Assembly: GCF_910592395.1 (NCBI RefSeq)
Contig: NC_088313.1
Location: forward strand, 15,330,437-15,394,436
Direction: 5' to 3'
Source of the DNA: Lineus longissimus
Taxonomy: Eukaryota > Nemertea > Pilidiophora > Heteronemertea > Lineidae
DNA: 64,000 nt
Numbering within the stretch: position 1 is the stretch's first letter; the number at the start of each line of letters is the position of its first letter. Below the pieces are notes generated by a model. The model did not search any database. It was not told where the DNA came from and was given only the letters and a program-made list of their open reading frames with translations. Positions 24,258 to 36,938 of the stretch are shown here, one piece after another. Both the position numbers and the translations under genes were made by a program.

Positions 24258-25389
24258 ATAGTGTGACATTAGTAGGCCTACTAGTGATGACTTGCTATTA
24301 AGGGCATTTACGTTCTTTGACATTGAGATCCTTGATAAAAGTGTGTCAGGATCAGGGATTACAAAAAAACTAAACAATTTGTAACATTTTAGAAATCACA
24401 GGATGAAATATTGTTCTTTTTTAAAAAAAAAAACGTCCATTTAATACTTTTGATAAAAGTTGTGAATTTTTCTATGTCTTATAAATTTGATCACCAGTAA
24501 GAGGACTGTCGCTTTGAAGTTTGATGAATGCCAGTTGTTTTGAGATTTTACATTGTTTTTGTACACATTCTCCTCTCAAATTGAACATTCTGGTGAAACT
24601 CTTAAGGTCTTCTCTTTTGAAAGTGTTGAAGATTTTGCTACAGATAGATGGTGAGAGATCCACTGTTGAAATTTCTGACTGAACACTGAACATCATTTTG
24701 ATCATGGCCCATCAGTCAGTAAATGTTCTACCAGTAGCACCCAGCCAGCATGTGTTGGCATATTCTGTAGACTATTGATTTGTAAGGTAAATAACATTAT
24801 GCACTCCTGACATCTCTCAAACAAAATGCCCTTCAGTGTACAGCATACATATATGAGTACACGAGCCAATACTTGTGCCCCAGAGGGCATGCTTTATAGA
24901 AGATTGGAATGATTTTGTAAAATCATGCTGAAAGTGTCCATGAGAGAGTTGCAGATTTTGATCCGAAAACAAGGTTGCACTTTGACGACTGATATCGCAT
25001 TGCCTCTTATCAGAATTGCAATGAAACTGTGTGCATATCACCGTGTTCTCTAATCAACATCTGACATGTCTGAACCTCACTACTATTTCAAGTTAGTTGA
25101 TCATGATGAAGTTCTGTTGGTCTTAGAAATGAATAATTATGAAATCATATTGTCTCGATATTACTGCAAGTTTCGCATCACTGCATTGGTGTTCACGTTT
25201 TGTAAAACCAAAACACCTTCCATGGTATTTATCATTATGGAAATATTTGTGCTTTAATTAGTTTTTATTTGTTTTTGTTGTGACCGTTAGTTTGATTCTA
25301 TATTGATATATTTTGCCTATACTTTCATGCCTATTGTTAGTTTGGTTCTACTTGAGTTAATTCTGCGTGAAAATTCCATACCGATGATT
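24258..25389. other. UNG 3' UTR and intergenic DNA
   Basis: A+T-rich sequence without a supportable gene on either strand. No AATAAA is obvious close to the UNG stop, so the 3' end of that transcript is unresolved. Confidence 0.4.
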
Positions 25390-25987
25390 GATTCAATTCA
25401 ATTCAATTTAAATGAGACTTATATAGCGCAATTATCCAATAACGTATGAGTGCTCGGCTGCGCTTTGAAAACAAAGTCACCATAATCTCGACTTCAGCAC
25501 CTTTTTGAATGTGCTCACAATTGGAGCATTTCGCACATTCATGTCTAGTCTGTTCCAGAGTTGCGTAGCATACACCACAAAACTTCTGCCACCATATGAT
25601 GCCAGGCGGTACCTGGGTACTTGGAGCAAACCTAGGTTCTGGGACCTCAGGGATCGGCTGGGTTCATACAGTGGCACAATATCTGATAGATAGCATGGGG
25701 CAAGGTCAGCTTTGCACTTAAACAAAAGGAGTGACACCTTGAAGTCAATTCTTTGAGGAATAGGAAGCCAGTGTAGCCTCCTGAGCACGGGTGTAATGTG
25801 CTGGTCACGACGAGTTCGAGTTATAATCCTGGCTGCATGATTTTGTGTAAGTTGGAGTTTGTGCATTAGGTTCTTGGTAATGCCGGCAAGGAGGCTGTTG
25901 CAATAATCCAGTCTTGTCAACACAAGGGATTGGATCAGATGTCTTATATCAGTAATTTTGCATCCTGCATCTGGGTCAGTGACCAAA
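25390..25987 (-). mobile_element. LINE remnant encoding a reverse transcriptase C-terminus
   Basis: The minus-strand frame 25986-25477 (about 170 codons) encodes the segment that follows the catalytic domain in CR1/Jockey-like LINEs: LVLTRLDYCNSLLAGI, then QNHAARIITRTRRDQHITPV, LRRLHWLPIPQRI, and a terminal FKKVLKSRLW. The 3' end (plus-strand 25476 down to 25390) has a GCGCTATATAAGTCTC-type UTR ending in repeated TTGAA. The palm domain and everything 5' are missing, so it is 5'-truncated and dead. The frame is still open, which suggests a fairly recent insertion. Confidence 0.85.
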
Positions 25988-26510
25988 GCAAACTGACCCT
26001 TTTACTTTCATATCAAATTCCTTCTTGTAAATACTTGTAAATGTTTTATGATTGTACAAACAAAATTCATTAGATCACCTTTTGACTATAGCTTTGTACA
26101 TAGTTATATAAATAAAACGTTTTGAACATAGATATTCACGATTTGAGTTGATATGATGATAGGTGATGTTTTGGCTTCAATACATCACCCAAAGGCCTGC
26201 GAGTACATGCTTTTTTCATGACCCCAGCCTCTGGACATGGATATGCCCTTGCAACTTCTCACAATAACTGTATGTCCTTCAAAAGATGACATCTCGACGA
26301 GATGTCCTTGCAGCTTCAGTCCAGTCCAAACGTACCCAAAAATATGCCTGCCTATCTCATTCTAGAAGATGCCCTACCAAACCTGAAACGCTGGGCCATT
26401 TCCAGGAACATCTTTATTCTCAACCCCCTCGGGATTAACTTGTCGGGTACCAAAACATGGGACAGCTCCTGACCGATTTTACAGTATTATTGATTGTCTG
26501 AAGGACACCA

Positions 26511-26630
26511 TGGGTGATATGAATAAAGACTAGCAAATGCTTTTATCTAAAACTTCATGTATATTTACACTAGGCCTTTCTGTACAAAATTGAAGTAAAA
26601 GCATTTGCTAGTCTTTATTCATATCACCCC
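26511..26630. mobile_element. Stem MITE, family M1, copy 1
   Basis: About 120 bp with near-complete inverted repeats: it starts TGGGTGATATGAATAAAGAC and ends GTCTTTATTCATATCACCCC. The loop holds TTTACACTAGGCCTTTCTGT. Two more copies lie at 36631-36750 and 36811-36938. Confidence 0.8.
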
Positions 26631-27919
26631 ATGTTGAAGCTGAATTACCAATGTCTTTTAACCAAGACATCAGAAGCTTATGAATTTCAAACAGGATAGT
26701 CCACCATTCCAACAAAGCAGATTTTTAAACATTGTCCACAATAAGGTTATGCTGAATAAAACAGAAATTATCAGCAGAGTATACAGTCAGTAAACAGTGG
26801 TGGGGCATAGTTGTGACAGCGTCTGCTTGACATTGAATTTGGCTAAACATGGTCCAACTTCAATTTTCTTTGACTGTAAATACAAAATTTCACCCAAGAG
26901 GAAAATGTTTGATAGATATTCGATATCCAACTGATTGCGTCCGGCCTCTTGTTCAACTTTTACTGCGAATTCGCGCCATGAGTGACGTCATATTAACCAG
27001 GTGACGTCACGAACGTCGAAGGAGCAAAAATTACGTCATTGAAGATTGCGTCACAGGGAACTTTCGTAACGTCACAATGAAATGACGCCGCGAACGCCTG
27101 CGCGTGATAACGTTGCGTCATTGTTCGATCTCGATTGCATTGTACAGGATCAGGTCACAACCTACCCGATTTCTCTGATTTGTCCATTTTTGTTTATTGT
27201 GGCAATAAAGCAACGAGGTTCGGTGGGGTAAGTATCTCACTGTCACTGACAGAGAGAGACACTGTCAGCATGCCAGTCAGTGTAAGTCGAGTCGCAGTAA
27301 AGCTGGGATGCCGGCGGAGCAATCCCCGCTGTGCATGTCCTGACTCAGTCAGTGACTGACAGTGACACGACTACTCAGATAACATTCGACTGATTGAGTG
27401 ATTCATACACCACCACACATGGTTGTCAGTCTTGACCCTGTCAATAAATGAATAGACGAGAAAAGCACAAGATTAAGAAAATATCAAAAGGGAATTTTTG
27501 GGAGCATTGAATTGACCAGCAGATAAAGTCTGTCACTCCCCGATCCGTCGGCGTCCATGATGCGACTGGCAGGAGACTGGGCTGTCCCCGACAGGAACGC
27601 ATTCCATCTCTTTCATTGCTATGCATTGAGACGTTTGTCTTCACGACTTCAGTCTGTCAAAAGTGTCATTGAGCACGAAATGTGCAAATTGTGATATTCC
27701 CGAGGCCCAGCAAAATCAAATCAAAAAAAATTATGGCCCGTCTTCGTTGTTCAAGTTAACTTAAGACAGCAATAAAGATAAGTTTTAGTAATTGAAATAC
27801 ATGTAGACTGGTTTTAAAACAACCTGTCCCTCCTAGATAAATCGCCGGATGAGACATCCGCAGGGAGTCGGTGTCCGAGTGGGGAAACCGATTTCTTTTA
27901 CACGCGGACTTTGTATTTA
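26631..27919. other. 5' flank of the SOX30-like gene
   Basis: No exon could be supported with confidence. The interval includes a CRE-like cluster at 26983-27120, listed separately, and a TGACTGACA-rich low-complexity tract at 27230-27365. An acceptor-like CCTTTGCAG ends at 27964, so the first coding exon may be preceded by a non-coding exon in this span. Confidence 0.4.
26983..27120. promoter_or_regulatory. SOX30: Cluster of CRE/ATF-like sites upstream of the SOX30-like gene
   Basis: Perfect TGACGTCA octamers occur at 26983-26990 and 27002-27009. Near matches follow: TTACGTCA (27031), TTGCGTCA (27046), TAACGTCA (27067), AATGACGC (27081) and TTGCGTCA (27113). Seven sites fall in about 140 bp, roughly 0.8 kb before the start codon. 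CREB/ATF/CREM-type bZIP factors bind such sites. Binding and promoter position are inference. Confidence 0.55.
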
Positions 27920-30900
27920 ATGATGCAACAGCGAAGTATAATTTTGATGATTACACCTTTGCAGATAAGACGTCCAGTCGCAATGGACGTGAAACTCCCG
28001 ACACATCGGAGTAGAAATCCCGTGATGGCGTCAACAATCGACCAATCTAAAAGCGAAATAATCGGACTCACGGCCGGTCTACCGAACAAAACACGCGAGT
28101 CGTCGCAAGAGTCATCACAACCAGACGAGTCATACTCACTCACGGAGTTGACTGAAATTCAGCCCTCGCCACTCTTCCTTGACGGACAGGATGAACTTGA
28201 CCCAAATTTGGGGGAGCGGATGGGCTTCCCAAGGACTCAGACACATAGCTTGGTTAAATCCCCTGTTGTATCTCACAATAACCTTCTCAAACTTGCCCCA
28301 AGTAATGTAAACGCTGAGCAAGTGAAGCCTCGTCCATTCCAGGTGATTTCCTCAACCATGTCAACGATTACGCCTAGTCCTTGTAGTCCCACACCAACGT
28401 TCCCAGCCCCCCAGAAGTTCTCAACGGTCACCATAGGCCAGAAAAAGATCACCGTTCTCGGGAACGTCCAAAGGGCCGTATTTGTCCCTCCAATGCCAAA
28501 CCAGACCACGCCAAATCAGATCAGCAACATCATGAAGGCAATTTCGGACAAGGTCGCAGCCAACAAGCTCCGCGATCAGGTCACTTCCAGGCAGAGTCCC
28601 GGGATACCTCCGCGACAGGGTCCTATCTCATTCATGAATTCGGACGGGAAGGTTTTCATGACACAACCAGCACCTGCAGGAAAACTGTTACTTCCTCGAT
28701 ATGATCCGACGATGGCATCACAACCACCCTATCGGGCGGTTGCGATTCCCGTGCATTCGTCTACCACCAGCGCTCCTGTACCACAATCCACACATACTTC
28801 TGGCACTTGCAGCACCACCACAGTCACCGCAGCCCATGGCCCCGCCGGGCAGTCATCAAAAGAGATAGTGACTCCGCTTACAAATATCGGGAGGGTTGCC
28901 CGAAAGTCGTACGCTGCAGCAATCAAGCTCCTGAAGTCTTCGACAGACGATGACACCTTGAGAATGATCGAACAAGAACCGAGGAGGAGACCACTTAGAC
29001 GGAACGTCGTCCCTGGTACGTTGGTTATATGGTTATAACGTTAACTTTAGGCTGGTTAGATATGAACGTAGTACTAGAAGAGACCAGTAAGGCTTTGCTA
29101 CAGTAAAGCAGAGTCTTTCAAGTCTCTGAGTAAAGTAACACTCCGTTGATAGGCCTCGCTTCCTTTAGACACGCAATAGGAAGGTTTAGCACATATAACA
29201 GAAACGGAAATAAGTGCCAGCAGTATTAAAAGAAACACCTTTGACTATTGATGAAACGGCGACGTTTTAAGGTGTGGTGTTCAGGTAAAATCCCGCCAAT
29301 AGTCTCATCACATGACCCCGTCCACATTTATATTCAGCAGAGTCATAGTACTAGTATTTCCTACTGCACTCGAATGTCTTACACTCTTCATATCATCGCT
29401 GACTTCAGGAACGCAAGAAATGTATCGGACCCCACGATCGAACTGCGTGAATCGCAATGGGCAAATCAAACGGCCAATGAACGCTTTCATGGTCTGGGCA
29501 AGGCAAGAGCGCACCAAACTCTGCAAGGAGCTCCCACATGCTACTAACGCGGATATCAGCGTCAAGTTAGGGGATCGGTGGCAGGCAATGACGGAGGAGG
29601 AAAAGCAGCCTTTCTATGACCAGGCCGCAAAGATAAAAGCCTTGCACAATGTGCAGTTTCCAGGTAAAATTAGTTTTCGAAGCCGACCCAATGGCACGTA
29701 CCGTAAATTCTATAGCTTTTCCCTATCAGATTTATACATTAGTGGCGGTGAGGACATGGGGACAATGGGACAATCAATTCGTCAAAATGATGATGAATTG
29801 TCTCCTTGTAGTATCAAATACACTTTGCTTTGGTAATGATATCGCAAACACCTTTCTGACAAATTGATTGGTGCTACCCTGTCCTCCGTTTGCGTGAAAA
29901 TATCAGACGGCTGCACCTAATGATCATCCTGAAGTGTGAAAGTGAAATTGCCCTAGATGTTCTTTCACTTATAGTCCGTAAAAGCGAATCGAATCGTGAC
30001 GTATTCCGACTCCGAGTGATGCCTGCATGATTTTAACAATACGTTTAGTGAATTTTACCGCTTTCTTTGGTCAATCAATCATAGTATTGATGCATGTACC
30101 TTTTCTCTTGCCCCAGGCTGGACCTATCGGCCAAAGATGACTGCAAAAAAGAAAGACACACCCACACCGTTTTCGACAAGTCCACTCTGGGAGGAATTCT
30201 GTAAGGAAGGCAGTCTGACGGGTCAGTCCAACCTTCACCGAGCAGAGTCGCTGCGAGCTATCAGGCCAAGTCAAATAAAACAAGGTATGATCTGCGACCA
30301 AACAGTCATGACTATCAAAACAAATAGCTTGAAAAGTCTTACCACTCCTGTACATTTTCATTTGCCTATTTTTTAACTTGATATTTCACCAGAAACCGCC
30401 GAATCATGTTTTAGCGGCGTTAGGGAGTCTCATACAAGACATAGTGTCACCATGCCAGTCCCACTCAACAGAAAACGTTGGTGGCTGATTTGTTCGATTT
30501 TCGGTTTTAAAACCCCTTGAAAAGTTGTCAACGTACTTCCATGAAATGTTTCTGCTTCTGAGGGATTGTGTAATACGTGCAGCTTAAATTTTCAGTCCGT
30601 TCATTTTCAGACTCTTTTCCAGAGGCACCGAGAGCAGTGTCTGGCCAGCGTCTGCAAGTACAACCAAAGTCGATACCTCTGCAAATGAACTTTGACCCCG
30701 CTACTGGTCGGTACAGACTGTTAAACATCAGCAGGCCACAGCTTGTTCCGCAAGTTGCGCTAACGAACATGCTGACGAGAGCAGATGCCGTGGTTAGTGA
30801 TGTCCCAGCAAGCCGGAAGGAAATCAAAAGAGAGGCGCCAATCCAAGAAAGAGACGCTGCCACTACCCAAATGTCAAAGAAGACAGGCTGTTATCAGAGT

Positions 30901-33679
30901 GACGGTCCCCAATTGAAGACGTGCACGTCTTCTCAGATTCAGACAGTTGCCATGGTATCATCTCCTTCATCTATTCCCAAGAAACCCCAAGCAATTACGA
31001 AGACAATCGACAATAGAACAAGGAAGTTTTATAGATGTGTAGAACTAGAGACTACGGGAAATAACCCTAATGTCGTGTCTTCCTGTAAGCAAACGCAGCG
31101 CACGACCAGAGGAAAGGTTGCAAAGCCACGTGGAAGAAAACCGAAGGAAGTGGTACAGCCCAAACCCCAAAGACCTCCAAGGAGGATTGCGACTCTCGAT
31201 GAAACGACCATCAGTCCTCTCACCATTTCCAGGACAGTCGATATGCTAAACGAACCTGTACGGGGAGCTGAAATCCAAGTCGTACCCAATGCAGACGGCA
31301 ATGGAAGTGTGATCAACTTGCCCATCTTCGTCAATCCAACGGGGCAACCCGTCCAGTTGACGACAAGTGGCTCCGTCACCACAGCCGTTAAATCGATTCC
31401 AAACAAAGAGAACACCATGCGTGCTAGAAGTCATGGACCAACCCATTCAGTTATATCACAACCTAACGAGACGCACGCCACAGCATCATTGTCGACCAGC
31501 ACTACTGACACTACAGTTCCTCAGCTACAATCTCTTCATCAGGAAGAACCGCCACAACTGTCAGTGCCACTGGACTTGTCTGTACCACGTAATGAGAAAT
31601 TGATAAACTTGCCTTTTATCCAACCCGACAGTGGAAGTTATCAGATGATGGCGATAAATCCTCCTTCCTCCAGTTCAAGCAGCCATGTTCCTGCATCCGC
31701 TTCAAACGGATCACTATTAGCACACCTCACTCCCGTCTCCACTGAAGTGGGTGCCAGTGGCATCTCGACTACGATGACGGTGAACCTACCGGCGGCAAAA
31801 CGTGGCCCAGTACCCCTTGTTGTACGGATGGCCTCGCAGAAGAACGGTGCGCCTAAAACCCCCATGGTCCAGGTCCTCCGTCAAGATGTATCTTCGTCAG
31901 AAGAAAGCAGTGCGACAAATTTGAAGGCTAGTGGAAAAGAGACGACAAACACTGTTGGAAGGTAGGCCAAGTATTTGACTGTTGTTCTATACTCCAAGAA
32001 ATATAGAACTCGTTTTTCTGATCATCCTACTTCGGAAGTTGTAGACATGAACTTGTTTTTGGTAACTTCTTCGATCTCCTGGGCTGCATCTGACAGGTCA
32101 TATGGCGGCGAAGTCGAGAAACTAATATTGTCGTGTAGACGTGTTATTTGACCCGTTTGGCTTCAGATCGGGTGTGTCATGCAAATACATGTAGCCATAT
32201 CATTGTGTCCCTTTCATACAGTTTCAACCAGGAATACAGCGTTAACAGATGAAAGAAAGCACCACATAGCTTTTCAAGCATCTCCCTGCAATACATTCCG
32301 TTCGACATCATATTTCAGAAAGCGAAAAACAGAACACGACAACCAACAGAACAAGCGTCGCCCACCAGAGAGCTGGCCCTTCCCATTCGATCCTTATGGT
32401 AACCTTTCCGATGAAGATCATGCAAAGGGTAAGATACATTTTATCTTCCCGGCTATTCACCATCTTGTAAAGAACGAGATACTATCAAGACGGCGACAAC
32501 AATTTCAGTCGCATAGACTTGCGAGAATGTCATCATTTCAAACCGAAACATCGCCCTGGGGCTATGACTGCCTCCGAATCTCTTGATGGTCCAACTAGTC
32601 TAACCAGCCTTTAAAATGCATATACGCTTCTGCATCTGGCAGATTTCTTATTTTGCCTTGAACATAACCATATTCACGTCGCCACTTCATTTCAGATGGC
32701 CAGTCAACGACATCGCTAACTCTTCCAGAATTTCCTGACAGATTCTACTTCAACCTGGGTCGTGCTGTCGCCCAGTGCTGTATCAATGTACCACAGCCAA
32801 ACAAGCAGAAGTAAGTTGGCAGGCGGCCGTCACGTAGTGTCTGAGAATTCAGTCCAAAACTAGTGCAGGTTCAAGTAAATTCGAATTCCGTCCATTATCT
32901 CTGGGAAGATGCCGATTATTAATCGGCATTATGCGTCAAGTCGTTCTCCAACATTCTCCGGCACTACGAAAATGATAAGTTTTCCTTTTTTCAGGTGGGA
33001 TCAGTACCTGAATAACGTCACACCCTCCTGCAGTCACGACTCCGCCTGCGAGTGCGCTCTCAAGCCATTCAACGTCCCCAGCGACCCGGACTGTCCCAAG
33101 AAGCAGACGAAAAGAAAGAGGACGAAGAAAGTTCGTGCGAAAACGGCGACTGAGCCACCAGAAGTTGCAAAGACCGCTGCAGACCTCCACACTGGTACTC
33201 CTCTGGATATCAATGCCCTCTACCCTTGTCCAATACTTCGCGACATCGACGCAAACACCAAGGAATTCGACTCGCTGCAATTTCACGTCCACCTGGATGA
33301 ACCGGCTAAAGTGGAAAAACTTCAAAGACGGAAGAAAAATGATGGCCAAACTAACCAAAAAGGAGGGAAGAAGATTGCAACGAAAGGGCGAGTGTCGCTG
33401 GGTGGCGCAAAGAAACAAATCGAGAGTTCTGGAAGCGATGAGAGCTTACCGGGGCCATGTGTAGATCAAAAGAGTCACGAGACATCTTTCAATACGATTG
33501 AGGACAGCAAACGACTTGTCATTAGCCTTGACCGGCTTGACCTTGACTCCTGCGCCGCACAAGAGGAGGTCATGACCATGCGGGCTCTTCCAAGTAGAGA
33601 TAATTCTAGTTCAAGTTTGCATCTATCTGTGAGTGAGGAAAGGCACCTTAAGGCAATTGGTAGTATTCGGCCATCGTGA
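27920..33679 (+). CDS. SOX30: SOX30/SoxH-type HMG-box transcription factor, about 1,288 aa, 7 exons
   Basis: Exons 27920-29015, 29409-29663, 30117-30284, 30611-31961, 32232-32428, 32696-32810 and 32995-33679 (TGA), all GT-AG and phase-consistent. Exon 2 encodes a SOX HMG box at about residues 385-455 ([45 protein letters not shown]). It continues across the intron into FPG-WTYRPK, the post-box sequence typical of SOX30 (human FPGWVYQPRP). The family binds ACAAT-like DNA in the minor groove, and vertebrate SOX30 acts in male germ cells. The rest is low-complexity, rich in Ser, Thr, Pro and Gln, with no second domain seen. The protein is much longer than human SOX30 (about 750 aa). The start is uncertain: ATG 27920, 27923 or 27983 all fit, and an upstream exon is possible. 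Confidence 0.88.
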
Positions 33680-35883
33680 ACGCAGCTGAAGACAAAAAGG
33701 GACTTTAATTTGAAAAAAAAATAGACGGCTGACGACTTTCAGTCTTGACCATGACCTCTGCCTTAAGCCGATGGCGAGGTCGTGGTGATGCAAAGTCGAG
33801 TTAGCATCCTTCGTGGAGAGAGGAGAGACACATTCATTCCACCAGCAGTACATTTAGCCGACGAAAGCGGTTGAGACAAAAGCCTTGTTTTGAAAGTGCC
33901 AAGTTATCAGACTGAACCATCTCATAAAAGTTGTATCAAGTAAATGGCCAATTGTGCTTTTCCCAATTTCAACTGGGCGCATCTTTGAAAGAAACACCCA
34001 TTCGTCGTCAGTGTTAATGCGCTCATCCGGCCGTCATGAGTCGTTTCTGAAGACAAATTGCTGGAGTCCGACGGAAAGTTAATGTTGCGCCGGTAACTCC
34101 GGGCGGAGAACAACTCGTTAGGGACGTGACCTGTTACATGTATGTCCGTAGTCTTTTTCAGTGAATGGCCACTTTTCCCGATTGTTGATCTACAGTTGTA
34201 AGTCAGTATTTTATTTGATGTTTTATTGAATATTATTTCGTACGTATAATCATGTGTTGTTTTCTTCTTTTCCGTCGTCTCGACTTTTGTGTATCCATTG
34301 TACACTACATGAAGGATAAAGAGTACATTTACATGTACCGCAACCAGTGTCCCAGTGTCGCATTATGGCTTGTCTTGTCAGAGTCCCGTCTCAACGCCAC
34401 ATTTTACTTTTTTTGTCGGAGTCCCGTCTCAGTCGTTGTTAGTGCCGCGGTCATGTTTTGCTTGTCTTGTCATATTCTAGTCCCAGTGTCCCGTTGTGCC
34501 CGCGCGCCTTGTCAGAGTCCAGTCTCAGACTCAGAGTCGCATTGTGCTTGTCGGTACAATCTCTTTGTGATTATTACATAACTGAAGGAAGGGTACAAAA
34601 GGATTCCAAGGGATAACATCCTATTATGTAAACCATATCCTAACAGTGAAAAACGGATTGTCATTCTTCAGTAGAGAAATAGGGCGAGAAAATCTTACCT
34701 ACCGTGACCGTGTCAGCATGCCACACTTCATCGTCATTGACGTTCTACCATGACAACGGACAGCACAACGGTGACGTCATGCTACTGATGACTACTGATG
34801 ACGTCATGGCGGTGTTAAAGGGTTTGTCATGCTACTGGTGTGGTGACGTCGTGGCGGTGTTAAAACTGAAATTTCAGGGTTCATCATTCACTTAATCCTA
34901 GCGTGTTCATATTGATTAGAGCAAATGAGTGGCTGAGTGGCTGGATTATCTCAAGATTGTCATCTTAAAATTCCCGGCTAAATCACAACCAACAAAACGA
35001 AGACACCAATCTTTAAACTTGTGCAGGCCCTAACCAGGAAGTTATGGTTGGGATTTCCAAAATTGTATGTCCAAGTATAAAATGTCTCATCATATCGTGT
35101 GGCAGTTTGACCTATATTTTCTACCAATCGGTCTTGGTTAGACATAAAAGAACATTTCGGAGGATTACCAGTTGTGAAATGTGTTATTAAAATTTGAGAC
35201 ATTAGTGGACTTTCAGCTAAGGGTAAGTGAAACTGACATGATATTTGTGGTGTGCTTTTTCAAAACGGCAAACTAACATGTTTAGTATCATCAAGAATAA
35301 AATAGTCTATGGATTCTTGGTATCATGATATCAAGACATTTTCATTATTTTAGCCTGAGGCATTGTTGGCCTATGCATGCCGTAAAACTTGTCACGGGTT
35401 TTATCACAAGTGTTTCTTCTTTATGTCTACTATAAATTACATGTATACTATCTATGCAGTTCGTCCTTCCAATTTTGACAGTAGGCCTAATATCTGTGTG
35501 TTAGCCTACTTATTGACCAGTTAAGACACTTGTCAAATATAGGAAGGAAATGTAGACTATTGGCAAGAGCTGCGTCAGATTGGCGACTCGTATGCTGTTA
35601 GATGATTTGGCTAAATCTAATACAGTAATATTCCTTGATCAGGCAAAAATAGCATCAGTGCACTATGAGTCAGGAAAAATCCTTGTTGGCAATCTTGTAC
35701 TTAATCTGACTAGGCTCCTATCTATTGTCTCCCTTTAAGACATGCTTGTGGTACAGAAGATGATGGAATAACTGTAGTTGAAGAGTATTAGACTCTTAAG
35801 GAACTTCAGTCTATGGTGCCTGGTGGTAATGATATCATTTTAGTGAGCTCTAAAAGAGACACTACAAGCAGGAGCTAGGTAGG
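33680..35883. other. SOX30-like 3' UTR and downstream flank
   Basis: No gene seen. The span holds reiterated CAGTGTCCC / GAGTCCCGTCTCA motifs at 34340-34545. A local repeat at 34772-34865 has two TGACGTCA octamers (34772 and 34799) and a TGACGTCG (34844), the latter two each followed by TGGCGGTGTTAAA. An AATAAA lies near 35297. Confidence 0.4.
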
Positions 35884-36373
35884 GGGTCATCCCTATGTTC
35901 CCCGGTACCTATCTTCCCCAAGAGATACCAATCTTCCCCCAAGAGGTACCTATCTTCCCCCAAGAGGTACCTATCTTCCCCGGTACCTATGTTCCCCCAT
36001 TATAGTTTTTATGATACAGTGTATGTACCAATTTAAAGAAAAGGCGCGTGCACCTTGGTCTTTAAGTCACGAAACAATGAATCTATGCTGAGTAAAAATG
36101 CCTTTTAATACAAACAAAAAAAAATACTGAAACTCTGCTTTTTGGGGGATTTAATTGCAATTTCCTGGAATTCAGTGACTTCATTCTTTGAGTTCTTTCC
36201 AGGAATTTGTGGAAACAAACCGTATCACAAAAAACACACTTTTCTTTGCGGACATAGGTACTGGGAACATAGGTACCTGGGGAACATAGGTACCGGGGAA
36301 CATAGGTACCTCATCGGGCAACATAGGTACCTCTTCGGGGAACATAGGTACCGGGGAACATAGGTATGCTCCC
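35884..36373. mobile_element. Foldback element with GGTACC-repeat arms
   Basis: The left arm (35884-35998) is built of units such as GGTACCTATCTTCCCCCAAGA. The right arm (about 36250-36373) carries the reverse complement (GGGGAACATAGGTACC units). The outer ends GGGTCATCCCTATG and, reverse-complemented, GGGAGCATACCTATG are related with a one-base gap. GTAGG precedes and follows the element, a possible 5-bp duplication. The centre of about 250 bp has no gene. The plan is the same as the element at 6655-7687 but the unit sequence differs. Confidence 0.65.
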
Positions 36374-36630
36374 GTAGGCTACATGGATGTCTATGTGTAT
36401 ACCTACTTGTCTTAAAGACAAGGATAAATGGCCAATGGTCATTTAGTTTAAACTGTGAAACAGGATAGGGCTTCTGTAGTAGTTTCCTTCCTTTATTGAT
36501 ATCCATTGTGACCAATGGCATAAGATGAGAAAATCTCGTCTAAATTTTGTTTCTGAATCGTCATTATATTAGTGGTAGAGACTAAATCATGTATTTCCAA
36601 CCCTCCTGGACATACTTTAGGAAAGCACCA

Positions 36631-36750
36631 TGGGTGATATGAATAAAGAGTAGTAAATGCTATTATCTAAAACTTTATGTACATTTACACTTGGCCTTTC
36701 TGTACAGAATTGAAGTAAAAGCATTTGCTAGTCTTTATTCATATCGCCCA
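36631..36750. mobile_element. Stem MITE, family M1, copy 2
   Basis: About 120 bp, same orientation as copy 1: it starts TGGGTGATATGAATAAAGAG and ends GTCTTTATTCATATCGCCCA. Both arms are intact enough to fold completely. Confidence 0.8.
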
Positions 36751-36810
36751 TTGTTGGTTGTACTTGTCTTCAAAAGTGTGGGCCAAGTATTCTTAAAACC
36801 AAAACCAAGC

Positions 36811-36938
36811 ACAATGAGTGATATGAATAAAGACGAGCAAATGCTTTTACTTCAATTTTGTTCAGAAAGGCCTGGTATAAATGTACATGGAGTTTTAGAG
36901 AGAAGCATTCGCTAGTCTTTATTCATATCACCCATTGT
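36811..36938. mobile_element. Stem MITE, family M1, copy 3 (inverted)
   Basis: It starts ACAATGAGTGATATGAATAA and ends TATTCATATCACCCATTGT. The loop (AAAGGCCTGGTATAAATGTA) is the reverse complement of the loop in copies 1 and 2. It lies 60 bp from copy 2 in opposite orientation, so the pair forms a larger inverted repeat. Confidence 0.8.

Noticed and set aside
25477-25986. 170-codon minus-strand ORF as a host gene
   Set aside because: The sequence is the post-catalytic region of a LINE reverse transcriptase with a LINE-type 3' end.
27911-27919. SOX30-like start at 27911
   Set aside because: The codon there is TTG. The ATGs at 27920, 27923 or 27983 are more plausible.
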